Source: Trichomonas vaginalis G3
Taxonomy: Eukaryota > Parabasalia > Trichomonadida > Trichomonadidae
Assembly: GCF_026262505.1 (NCBI RefSeq)
Contig: NC_067205.1
Location: 2,914,001-2,978,000, forward strand
DNA length: 64,000 nucleotides
Direction: 5' to 3'
In this document: positions 21,196-30,108 of the stretch, one piece after another
Layout: every line of letters starts with the position of its first letter
How positions within the stretch are numbered: the stretch's first letter is position 1
Made by a program: the position numbers and the translations under genes
The notes under the pieces: model-generated
What the model saw: the letters and a program-made list of their open reading frames with translations, nothing else
What the model was told of the DNA's origin: nothing
Database searches by the model: none

Positions 21196-21421
21196 AGTTA
21201 GTATGGCTATCTTGGGTACGGCGGCACTGCGTTCCACCTTACCCAATATAACCTTAAATATTTACAAAACCAGTAACGTATATTTTACAACACAAAACGA
21301 CAACACTCACTTAACCTTAAATATTTACAAAGCCGCCAACCACTTCACCTCACCAACATTTTCGCTAACGACTTCACTAATGAAAAAATAAACGTTCTCA
21401 CTAACGTTCCCACTAATGTTC

Positions 21422-21742
21422 TCATTTACAAAAGTATTGCAGCGCTTCCCATTGCTGTGCTTCACATAACAGCTCATAATCTTCTGACTCACTTTCTTCT
21501 TCATATAGGTCAAAATCACTGTCAAAATAAATGTTAGTAAGTTTTGACAAAGCTAATGAAACACGCTTACCGTTTGTATCTATTGCTTTTATATATCTCC
21601 CATTATGTTTGTTGTCATAAACGCTCAAACTAACTTTACCCTTTCTCCCTCGTATCTGATAGAATGTATTTTCACGAGGAACGAAGAACAAATTCTTGAA
21701 CTCATGACTGTTGTAGTTTGTTATCTCAATAGTTTTCGTCAT
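21422..21742 (-). CDS. 106-residue inner-element protein (left arm)
   Basis: Starts MTKTIEITNY. The N-terminal two thirds are beta-type and basic (FYQIRGRKGKVSLSVYDNKH); the C-terminus is acidic (LYEEESESEDYELL). No family is recognised. The leader TTTTTATATAA immediately precedes the ATG. It is the first gene inside the element end and looks whole in both arms, with only a few substitutions between copies. Confidence 0.55.
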   Translation of the reverse strand: MTKTIEITNYNSHEFKNLFFVPRENTFYQIRGRKGKVSLSVYDNKHNGRYIKAIDTNGKRVSLALSKLTNIYFDSDFDLYEEESESEDYELLCEAQQWEALQYFCK

Positions 21743-21817
21743 TTATATAAAAATAAAATAAAAATAAATGATATCACCACTCCCACACGTATGAAAACAT
21801 AGCGCAAAAATAAATTT

Positions 21818-21866
21818 AGGTGAAGCGGTGAGATCTCACCTCTTTTTTCACCTCTTTTTTCACCCT
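21818..21866. promoter_or_regulatory. GGTGAGATCTCACC palindrome with AGGTGA repeats (left arm)
   Basis: A perfect 14-bp palindrome at 21827-21840, with TTCACC/AGGTGA half-sites repeated on both sides. It lies between the 106-residue and 166-residue genes. The mirrored arm has it at 42638-42651, and a one-base variant lies upstream of the inner KilA-N gene (33669-33682). It is likely a binding site for a dimeric regulator. Confidence 0.5.
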
Positions 21867-21888
21867 GTTGAATTCATTGCTTTATAAC

Positions 21889-22389
21889 TCACTTCCTTGG
21901 TTTCTTTTTAGTTGCTTTCTTCACGTCTGTCTCCAACTTGACTGTCTTTCTTCTTCGTCCGTAATGATACCAGTTACTTCCACCAGTCAATGGGTCAAAT
22001 GGTCGTTCATAAGGGTTTCCATACATTCCATAGGGACCATACGGAAGAACTACTGGTGGAGGAAGAGTTCCATCGACTCTATTTAAATGCATTGTTTCAC
22101 CTTTCATCTGGTCATTAAAGTCTTTTGCGTGTTTTGCAAACTCGTCGTCCTTTCCTAAAGCATTTTCTGACTCAGTCGCAACCAAATTGGATGCTTTATT
22201 TATGAGCCCTATTTTATTTAATCTTAACTTCTTTGCAACCCAGCCTCCAATCTTCCCTTTATTTGCATCTAATGTCTTCGAAACCCTTCCTCCACTCATT
22301 TTATTTACTGCGTCATAAGCTCCAAGTGCTTTTGCTCCAAATGCTAATGCTTTTGTTCCCATTGCGCCTAAAACTGCCCAAGCTACCAT
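21889..22389 (-). CDS. Amphipathic/basic minor virion protein, 166 residues (left arm)
   Basis: The N-terminus is small-residue and hydrophobic (MVAWAVLGAMGTKALAFGAK), like membrane-active capsid peptides. The middle is helical and charged. The C-terminus holds a glycine/proline/tyrosine stretch (YGPYGMYGNPYERPFDP) and a very basic tail (KKATKKKPRK) suited to binding DNA. This plan resembles adenovirus pVI/pVII-like or Polinton minor capsid proteins, but no signature proves it. It follows the 74-residue gene head to tail with no gap. It looks whole here; the right-arm copy is broken. Confidence 0.5.
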   Translation of the reverse strand: MVAWAVLGAMGTKALAFGAKALGAYDAVNKMSGGRVSKTLDANKGKIGGWVAKKLRLNKIGLINKASNLVATESENALGKDDEFAKHAKDFNDQMKGETMHLNRVDGTLPPPVVLPYGPYGMYGNPYERPFDPLTGGSNWYHYGRRRKTVKLETDVKKATKKKPRK

Positions 22390-22614
22390 TTACACCATAT
22401 TAAAATCATCTCTCTTCAATATTATCTCATAAAAGTTCTCGTTACTGGAGAAAGTCAATGAAACATAAGCGTTCTCACGGGCTTCGCCCTCACCGCTTTG
22501 CGGTCTATCTAACTTATTTCTTATATCATCTATACGCTTCAAAATGTCTGAACAATTGCTAACATCTTCTACAACAGTTATTTCATCATGAATGACCTTT
22601 AAAAACAAGCTCAT
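22390..22614 (-). CDS. 74-residue inner-element protein (left arm)
   Basis: Starts MSLFLKVIHDEITVVEDVSN; family unknown. The gene contains an in-frame pair of GC-rich mini-hairpins (GGGCTTCGCCC at 22479-22489 and ACCGC-TTT-GCGGT at 22492-22504), which encode the odd stretch RPQSGEGEAREN. It abuts the genes on both sides, suggesting one transcription unit with the 293- and 166-residue genes. It looks whole here. Confidence 0.5.
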   Translation of the reverse strand: MSLFLKVIHDEITVVEDVSNCSDILKRIDDIRNKLDRPQSGEGEARENAYVSLTFSSNENFYEIILKRDDFNMV

Positions 22615-23496
22615 TTAATATGCTATTAAAATCATCTCAATAATGAGTCCATCCTTTCCGTCTTTGGGTAGCACAACATCTTTCATTGAAGAAGGTTCGA
22701 CAAGTCTTATGTTAAACTTACTGACAAAGTTTGTTATACTATAATGCTTCGGTGGCGAATACATGTAGTTTGAAAGACATAATATAGATTCTTCAGCAAA
22801 TTCACTTATACTGGATTTTATAACAATGTTCTCACGAGACCAAATACCACCAATTGACAATCTTGTAAGCAATCCTGCTGAGCCTTCAACTGTAAACGTC
22901 GATGGTAACATTCCACGAAGGTCATCTATTGACATCGTTGAGTCACTGTATTTAAATATTTTCTTAAAGCAATCGTCATTATCTAACCATGCAATAGCTT
23001 TGAAGTTTTCATTCGAATATACATCTGCTTCATTAAATGTAAAACCTGACTTCTTTGCAGAGATGACTTTAAAATCTATTGAGTTTGTTTCAAAATTATA
23101 TACTATGGTAACTTCTGAAGGTAATGGATGTCCTTCCACAGTCAGTTGTTCTCTCACTACCATTTGAAGCTTTGTGTTAAAAACTTTCATGTCATCTCCT
23201 GTGTCTAGGTTCACATACACAGCAACAGGAAAACTATCTTGCTTCTTTGTTTCATCATTATACCTCAAAACATTAAAGTTCTTCAATAATATTGTTCTTC
23301 CTGCTGGAATACTTCGAACCTGTCTGATTTCAATAGCTTTCTCACCTCCTACATACTCTACCCAGTGTCTTGGATATTCATAAGTATACTGACTTTCTTG
23401 AATTTTGGTTGGTTTCATCATAACGTGTTCATAGTATATCTTTATACTCTTGTCAGTTAGACTCGGTGCTATGTTCTGAATATTTCTGACTTGCAT
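22615..23496 (-). CDS. Probable capsid-associated protein, 293 residues (left arm)
   Basis: The ATG at 23496 (MQVRNIQNIAPSLTDKSIKI) is preferred because only 16 bp separate it from the divergent ATPase ATG. The protein is beta-rich without enzyme motifs and ends in a strand-like FNIRLVEPS...LIIEMILIAY. Its place beside the packaging ATPase fits a jelly-roll virion protein, either a penton-type minor capsid or the main shell protein of this element. No diagnostic motif is present, so the role is inferred. It looks whole here; the right-arm copy (40999-41878) is broken. Confidence 0.5.
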   Translation of the reverse strand: MQVRNIQNIAPSLTDKSIKIYYEHVMMKPTKIQESQYTYEYPRHWVEYVGGEKAIEIRQVRSIPAGRTILLKNFNVLRYNDETKKQDSFPVAVYVNLDTGDDMKVFNTKLQMVVREQLTVEGHPLPSEVTIVYNFETNSIDFKVISAKKSGFTFNEADVYSNENFKAIAWLDNDDCFKKIFKYSDSTMSIDDLRGMLPSTFTVEGSAGLLTRLSIGGIWSRENIVIKSSISEFAEESILCLSNYMYSPPKHYSITNFVSKFNIRLVEPSSMKDVVLPKDGKDGLIIEMILIAY

Positions 23497-23512
23497 TTTT
23501 AATGGAGATAAA
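23497..23512. promoter_or_regulatory. 16-bp divergent start-to-start spacer
   Basis: TTTTAATGGAGATAAA separates the ATG of the 293-residue gene (minus) from the ATG of the ATPase (plus). Similar spacers occur at 14492-14510, 24799-24823 and 38040-38056. Promoter elements for both genes must lie in the spacer or inside the opposite coding region. The reverse strand reads CCATTAAAA, close to the host-type initiator TCATTAAA. Confidence 0.5.
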
Positions 23513-24400
23513 ATGAAGCATTTAATACATGACGTAGATGAAGACATGAATGAAACTACAGACAAACTTAACTCTTCTCTTATTCTTCCTTTCAGCAAAG
23601 ATTATGAATTCTGTTCAAATGGTGTGTATTTCTATTGTGGAAAGATGGGTTCAGGTAAGACATTTAATTTAATTCGTCATATACTCATAACAGAGCGTTT
23701 AGGAAACGACTCTTACTATGACCAAATCATTATATCAGCAACTTCAGACTCTATGGACTCAACAGCGAAAACATTTATGTCAAAAGTTCAAGCCTCTGTC
23801 GTTAAAGTTCCAGACAGTGAACTCATTGAATTTCTTCAACGTTACATTCGACGTAAGAGGAAATATTATGCCATCGTTGAATTTATACAGTCAGGAATGC
23901 AAAAGACTTCTGAGGAGATGGAAAGAATTATTGACAAACACCACTTACGTCAGTACTCAGGAGTTTACGATATGAAACGACTTACAAACTACATTCTGTC
24001 AAAACTTTCAAAATACCCCTTCAAAAAGTATCCTTCAAATACTTTGTTAGTTTGTGACGACTTCGCCGGAAAAGGTTTAGTGTCAAAGCCTGACTCACCA
24101 TTAGCTAACATCATTACTAAAGTCAGACATTACCACTTAACTGTAGCAATACTTATGCAAACATGGCGTTTCCTTGCTTTAAACATAAAACGTCTCATAA
24201 CTGACTTCGTTATCTTTCAAGGTTTCTCACGTTATGATATTGAACTCATTTGGAAACAGTCAGGTATAACATTACCTTTTGAAGAAATTTGGGAAGCATA
24301 TAAGTCTCTCATCTCTCCTCGTTCATACCTTGAGATTCATATCATGACTAATACCATTAAAGTCAAAAATATTCCATGGGAACGACCAACATTGTTTTAA
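23513..24400 (+). CDS. Packaging ATPase (A32-like) of the inner element (left arm)
   Basis: A 295-residue protein. Walker A is CGKMGSGKTFN at about 42-52. After a helical middle comes Walker B LLVCDDFAGKG at about 178-188, with a following HLTVAILMQTWR segment that fits the sensor/arginine region of FtsK/HerA-type packaging ATPases. It would pump the element's DNA into capsids. It is only distantly related to the outer ATPase. The stop overlaps the convergent 133-residue gene by four bases. It looks whole here; the right-arm copy (40099-40982) is broken. Confidence 0.8.
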   Translation: MKHLIHDVDEDMNETTDKLNSSLILPFSKDYEFCSNGVYFYCGKMGSGKTFNLIRHILITERLGNDSYYDQIIISATSDSMDSTAKTFMSKVQASVVKVPDSELIEFLQRYIRRKRKYYAIVEFIQSGMQKTSEEMERIIDKHHLRQYSGVYDMKRLTNYILSKLSKYPFKKYPSNTLLVCDDFAGKGLVSKPDSPLANIITKVRHYHLTVAILMQTWRFLALNIKRLITDFVIFQGFSRYDIELIWKQSGITLPFEEIWEAYKSLISPRSYLEIHIMTNTIKVKNIPWERPTLF

Positions 24401-24798
24401 AGTTTAACCTTCAATTGACTGATGGTAAACAAATTCCATGCATCTCTGTCGCCATTTCTGTTAATATTTTTGCTGTCATTCATATCATCCACTTCCCCAT
24501 CCGTTAACTTTTGAGGATATGCGTTAGAATAGCTGTTCTTAAATGAAGGCTTTTCACCTTTGAGAGCATAAACTCTATAACTTTCTGCATACTTTATGTT
24601 TGAACCTCCTGAGCCATCATTGACATAAATTTTTATAGGCTTCCACCCTTTGTTCATATTCCTGCTTCTTCCCTTTGCTCTTTTGTTCAGTAGTTCTACA
24701 TCTTTATACACAGCTCCTGTCTCAGTGAATTCAACAATATTTTCATTCGTTAGCTTTACATTCAAACCCTTGTCGAGTATATTGTTCATTTCATACAT
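24397..24798 (-). CDS. 133-residue inner-element protein (left arm)
   Basis: The ATG at 24798 (MYEMNNILDKGLNVKL) is chosen over a longer non-ATG extension that would overlap the divergent neighbour. A basic centre (NKRAKGRSRNMNKGWKPIKI) is followed by a glycine/serine loop and a C-terminal helix. No family is recognised. It overlaps the ATPase end and faces the 204-residue gene across 25 bp. It looks whole here. Confidence 0.5.
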   Translation of the reverse strand: MYEMNNILDKGLNVKLTNENIVEFTETGAVYKDVELLNKRAKGRSRNMNKGWKPIKIYVNDGSGGSNIKYAESYRVYALKGEKPSFKNSYSNAYPQKLTDGEVDDMNDSKNINRNGDRDAWNLFTISQLKVKL

Positions 24799-24823
24799 AT
24801 AAAAGGTTTTTATTCTATATGAA
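24799..24823. promoter_or_regulatory. 25-bp divergent start-to-start spacer
   Basis: The spacer is inwardly symmetrical: ATAAAA...TTTTTAT, so an A/T box faces each flanking gene (133-residue minus, 204-residue plus). The right arm has the same spacer near 39680-39700. Confidence 0.45.
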
Positions 24824-25438
24824 ATGAGAAGCAAATCCATCTTAGCTGGTGCTGTTAATGTTCCAATTGAACCAACATCAAATGTTGACTCACGAACGAC
24901 AAACAATATTGTCATAAAGAACTATAGTTCAGAGTGTTTGAAAGAAAAAGAACCAGAGCTGAAATCCGTGAATTTAAACACAGCTTCAAACGCTAACGCT
25001 ACATCAGATGTTAAGTTAGAGTATCCACCACTGGACCAAATTCTTTCAAGAGAAGCCAACGACAACCCTTACATAAATGTTCAAACAAATCCTTCAGATA
25101 ACGTAGACCATTACCTTCTTCAGTTATACCAAACAATTTTACTCAAAGACGATAAGAAGCTTTTGATAAATCTTATAAGTAAGAACCAAATAATTCTAAC
25201 AAAGGAGGACCTTGAAAATGTTATATCACGAATAACAGGAAAGCAATGTGTCATTGACTATCTCGACCCTGAAATCGAATGCTGTGGTCAAACGTCACCA
25301 TTCATGAAAATAGGTAACATCCGCATCATTGAAACACCAGGAACTACAGGAGTTGAGTTTAAGTATAAATATTCGAACGAGTATACAAAACTATCTACTT
25401 ACTATAAGCTTTGTTTGAAATATGTTTTAGTAAATTAA
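24824..25438 (+). CDS. Structural-cassette protein, 204 residues (left arm)
   Basis: Related over its C-terminal 130 residues to the outer-Polinton gene at 13344-14015, sharing DNPYI near the start of the domain and the cysteine motif EIECCGQTSP. The first 75 residues are low-complexity (NTASNANATSDV). The function is unknown, but it is one of the few families shared by both elements. It looks whole. The right-arm copy (39092-39676) is 194 residues with a different C-terminus. Confidence 0.6.
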   Translation: MRSKSILAGAVNVPIEPTSNVDSRTTNNIVIKNYSSECLKEKEPELKSVNLNTASNANATSDVKLEYPPLDQILSREANDNPYINVQTNPSDNVDHYLLQLYQTILLKDDKKLLINLISKNQIILTKEDLENVISRITGKQCVIDYLDPEIECCGQTSPFMKIGNIRIIETPGTTGVEFKYKYSNEYTKLSTYYKLCLKYVLVN

Positions 25439-25701
25439 AGCAACTTATAGTATCTATCCAAAACTTCTTCAACAGTATCGAACTCATCTTCATAATGCAA
25501 ACCTAATCTTATTGACTTGGTGCAGTTTTCACTAACACAATATAGCGCTTTGCGCTCGGCGCCTTTGACGCCTTTTTCTGTTCTCTGACTGACATAACTA
25601 ACTCATTTGTTTCATCAAACAGCAACAACCAAAGTTCATGACCTAATACATAACATTCATACTTATATTTTTAGCTCTGATTCTCTTGTAAGCTGTTGCA
25701 T
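25435..25701 (-). pseudogene. Left-arm copy of the 89-residue gene (broken)
   Basis: Mirror image of 38794-39063. It contains the same GC-rich AGCGC-TTT-GCGCT mini-hairpin region (near 25540). It is a fossil with one or two breaks. The family is unknown. Confidence 0.6.
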
Positions 25702-26436
25702 TTAATATTTTCTAAAAAGTCAACTTCAACAGTCATTCGCACTGGTGCCTTCAGTTCTACAGGCTCTCCTTGAAAGTCAACTAGTCTGAATTGCATGTCT
25801 TTCAAATTATGAGGACTAATGCGAACCCATTTTACCTAAATGAGTTGCTATGACAGGAACGTTTGGAATGAACATTGAATTGACTGCATAACAGAAAGAC
25901 TTATATTCTACTGAACCTTTACTATTAACTCCTGAAATACCTGTGACATTAGCTATTTTGACTCAATGTATAAAAATTGCCATAACATACGTATGGAACA
26001 GATTTCATCTCAATCGTTTTGTCAATACTTTTCAAAGGAAATGTCATATGGTATGCTCCAGAAGCAATTGAACTCTATGACTCATTCGTGTTATCTTAAA
26101 CTCCTTCGCCATAACTGAACTTCAAAACTCCTGCAATAAGTTTAACATTCATTAAGTTTTCTTCGTTCTCCTTGTTTATTGTAGTATTTATGAGAGCATT
26201 TAACACTCCAGCTAATGTTTCCATCTTATATTCTACATTATTGTGAAATCTTATTTCATGCTTCTTTCCATCTATTTCAAACTCCATGAAATCTGTTTCA
26301 TCTGTTATAACGAATGAAGCGATAGTATTGAAGTCAACAACTCTGAAAGCAAGCGCTTCATTCTGAAGACCTAAGTTTGTTGTAGCTTTACTGTCCCGTA
26401 TTCGTTTGGGTCAGTACTTTGCAAATAGAACAACAT
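25663..26436 (-). pseudogene. Left-arm copy of the 258-residue structural gene (broken)
   Basis: Mirror image of 38057-38833, overlapping the 89-residue gene in the same way as in the right arm. It is a fossil with several breaks. The better right-arm copy should be used for any family assignment. Confidence 0.65.
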
Positions 26437-26453
26437 TTTATTCTCATTAAAAT

Positions 26454-29400
26454 ATGAGTTTAGCTGCATATGCGTATGAAGCTGACAGAGCTAAACGTTT
26501 ATATTTTTGGTCAATACTCTCTCACACTTACTGACAAATATATTGTTATCAGTGATGGAAATACCGAGAAATACATAACATGGAAGGACTATGAAAAGTT
26601 TGACCCTATTTTAACTCCATGTACAATGCCATTCATTGTAAATGGTGAAGTTGTCATGAAGAACGACACAACAGTATATAAGTCTGTATATGAAGCATTA
26701 GAATATATGTTGAATTATAATCCCGAAAGATTTGACCCAAGCACTACACCATGTGCAATGCCTTTTATTAAGGACGGTGAAATCGTAAGAGTTCCGGATT
26801 CAACGGTTTATACTGCTGTTCAAAACAGTTTACAAAACATTTTAGCGAATATCTTTTAATTCAGAAACTACAGAAATAAAATTACCATATATAACAGATG
26901 CTAAAGAAATTAAATCAAAAACGACAACATTATTTACGTCACTTAATGATTTAATGACTTATATCATTAATATTCCTGCACCAACTACAGCATTTGATCC
27001 AAACTCGACGGTTTGCAGTGTACCTTTCATAAAGTCGCAAAGCGACCAGGGAAGCCCATGACAGTTCATTAATTACTTTAAGGGATTCAACAGTTAATGA
27101 ATCATTAAAGGCGTCATTAATGAAAATCATTGTTTTAACTCATTCACGAATACATATAATTCATTCATTAATGTTTCATATGCTTCTAAAGAAGGTGAGC
27201 CAAAAACTATCGATAAAGCGGTGTATGAAATAAAAGCATCAACGACGAAATTGAATTCGTTAACTTTTGACGGTGATAGTTTCGTTAATGACATAACATC
27301 GGGAAAACAATTTTAACGAAAGAATATTTAAAAATCTCATGTTAGTGAGTTCGTTGAAATTGAAAAGAAGGTGGAATTAAGTTCGATCCACTGAATTTCA
27401 TTTTCAGCTTAGCGAATGCGGGTGTTAGTTTCGCTGAATGGACAACTATACAGAGTGAAATAAATGCAATATGGACGTTTTTGGGTCAAAAGCGGGAATG
27501 GGTGAGCTTGTAAATGCTGCAAGAACATTAGGTGAAACAGGAAATTTTGTAGATGGTTTTAAAAGACTTGTTTCAAATGTTTTAACAAACACAAAGAAAT
27601 TATTTAGATATACCATACATAACACGGACGGATTTTCGAACAGGTAGCAACAAACCCTCCGGTTATGGCTGCGTTGATGATGGTTAGAGATATAAAACCA
27701 CGTAACGACGGGAACGAAGAACATGAACAACAGGATACTGGTCGGGTTATTCAAGACATTAAAAACGTGTATCCTGAAGTTATTGATTTATTTAGAGGAG
27801 TTAATGATTCAATTTCAAAACATTCTATAACCCTCGATGAAGAGAATAAATTAACAGATTATATATTCGTCATTATTGCAGAATTAATGAAGAGAATAAA
27901 TGAAAAGGAATTGGTGATATCATTAATGTCAGCGATGTAATGATGAAAAGAAATTTTGACTCATTATTTACAAAACCGAAAACAGAATATAGTCTTTATG
28001 ACGTAATTACCGAATTAATGAAAAAGATTAATGATAACTAAGAGTTCTGGCGGAAGAGTTGAAATTAGAAGTGAATGATGTTTAATGAGAAATTAGCTCG
28101 AAAAAGCAAACAAAACCACGTTCATATATATATTCAGACGAACAGATTATAACGGACTACCATGGATATTTAACACGAAGTGATGAAGCGAAGACAAAAA
28201 ATGTTAATGAAAGAAGATATAAATACATTCGTGCTAAAGGTTATGACATAAGCTGTACTGTACAGTATGATGTAGCTAAAGCACCAGAAGCATTTGGTTA
28301 TACCGTGAATTTATGCCTCTACTTTCAATGTTAATGGTGTATTAGTTGAACCAAGATTTACTTTGAGAGTTAAGTCAAAAATAACGTTTGAAGATGCTAT
28401 TAAAAGTAAAGCTGACAAAGATGAACTTGACGCAACGAACAAAGTTTTTGAAATCTCATAAACACAACATCTCCGATATAAATGAACTTCAAACTTCTTT
28501 AGACAGTAAAGCTGACAGAACCATACACATAAATCCTTCACTACTGTTAGAGCAGACGACATAATATTGAACTTTGACCTTGGTTCAAGTGCACCTTTAG
28601 AGAATCCAAGTACAAGCGTAAAAGATACACTAAACTCCTTAAATAGTAAATGTATGAACATTGAAGGTCATGTCAGAAACTTTGAAACACATGAACTACC
28701 AGCAATGTTAGATAAGAAAGCAGATAAGAACCATACCACATGATTTCTTCACAACTGTTGGTATAGGAAAGTATTGAAGGAACGGTTGAAGGAACTGGTG
28801 GGGATGCATTATATTGGAAACCTCCTAACTTTCCACAAGGTTTAACATCGGAGGAAAAACATAACGACGATGAAATACATTAGATGTAGAAATGTTTATG
28901 TCATGGAGGATGAAAATAATGTTAAATTCACTGCTCAAGATTTATATGATAAGAAAGCTGACAAGAACCATACACATAAATCCTTCACTACTGTTTAGAG
29001 CAGACGACATAATATTGAACTTTGACCTTGGTTCAAGTGCACCATTAGAAAATCCAAGTACGAAGCGTAAAAGATACTCTTAACAATTTAGATAAGAGTT
29101 GCAGGAATACGAAGATCATGCCAGAAACTTTGAAGCATATGAACTACCAGCAATGTTAGATAAGAAAGCTGACAAAACAGAGCTTCAAACATTAAAGACA
29201 GAAATACTTCAAACATTATATCTATAGGTTCTATTTATACGTCAATGAACTCAACAAATCCAGCAACAGTTCTGGGTTTCGGTACGTGGGAACAGATTGT
29301 AGATAAATTCTTTATACTGTGCTAGATATTCAAAGCAAACAGGAGGTTCGAAGAAAATTACTGAAGCAAACCTTCCACCGCACACTCATACAGGAACGAC

Positions 29401-29635
29401 AAACTTTTCTGGCGACCATAGCCACTCATTAAGAGACCACCCATTATACAACTCAGAGTATGAAGCTGGCAATGACGTTTTATCTCCATCTTATAACAAT
29501 GCAGCAAAAAAGACTTTTCGACCAACTGAACCAGGAGGAAATCATGTCCATACTTTCACAACAAATCCAACAGGCTTGGGTGCAGATTATATGCCACCAT
29601 TTATGACTGTATTCGCATGGTACCGCATTTATTGA
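26454..29635 (+). pseudogene. Left-arm copy of the long fibre gene (heavily broken)
   Basis: Follows the 1060-codon fibre of the right arm over its whole length and starts with the same MSLAAYAYE after TCATTAAAAT. It is a fossil with many breaks (on the order of ten to twenty). The sequence after its stop (29640-29760) matches that after the outer fibre (from 16299), not that after the right-arm fibre, which marks a recombination boundary. Confidence 0.75.
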
Positions 29636-29765
29636 ATGTGCTTGAGCCTACTTTGCAGGCTTACCGCGTTCATTGAATGAACTAAATATATTTTATGTTT
29701 GTAATTAATTAGGTAATGAAGTAATGAATGAACTGCAGAAATAAATGTTTACGTTAATGTTTACA

Positions 29766-30087
29766 GGTTATTCAATAATGAATTATTTTTGAAGAACTGA
29801 AGGTGTTACCATGTGCTACCAGGTCATTTAACTCATGACATTTTGACAACAACACAGGTTATTCAATAATGACTTATTTTTGAAGAACTGAAGGTGTTAC
29901 CATGTTACCATGTGCTACCAGGTCATTTAACTTCTCTGAAAAAGTGTGACAACATGACATTTTGACAACAACACAGGAGGAAGGCAGTTATGACTTATTT
30001 TTGAAGAACTGAAGGTGTTACCATGTTACCATGTGCTACCAGGTCATTTAACTCATGACATTTTGACAACAACACAGGAGGAAGGCA
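29766..30087 (+). repeat. Iteron-type repeat array, inner element, left side
   Basis: Three units in the same orientation as outer block I1 (GGTTATTCAATAAT, GAAGAACTGAAGGTG, nested TACCATG words, ATGACATTTTGACAAC). One unit is shortened. It lies beyond the 3' end of the broken primase copy and forms one half of an inverted pair with 32494-32830. Confidence 0.75.
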
Positions 30088-30108
30088 AAAATAAATTCCA
30101 ATCATACT

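Larger units (their letters stand above)
21196..29635 (+). repeat. Left giant inverted arm of the inner element (about 8.4 kb)
   Basis: Its gene order is mirrored by 34857-43282: 106-residue gene, amphipathic protein, 74-residue gene, 293-residue gene, ATPase, 133, 204, 89 and 258-residue genes, fibre. The arms are very similar throughout. The differences I can see are mostly small length changes with few substitutions. This arm has the better copies of the ATPase and 293-residue genes but a heavily broken fibre. Confidence 0.85.
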
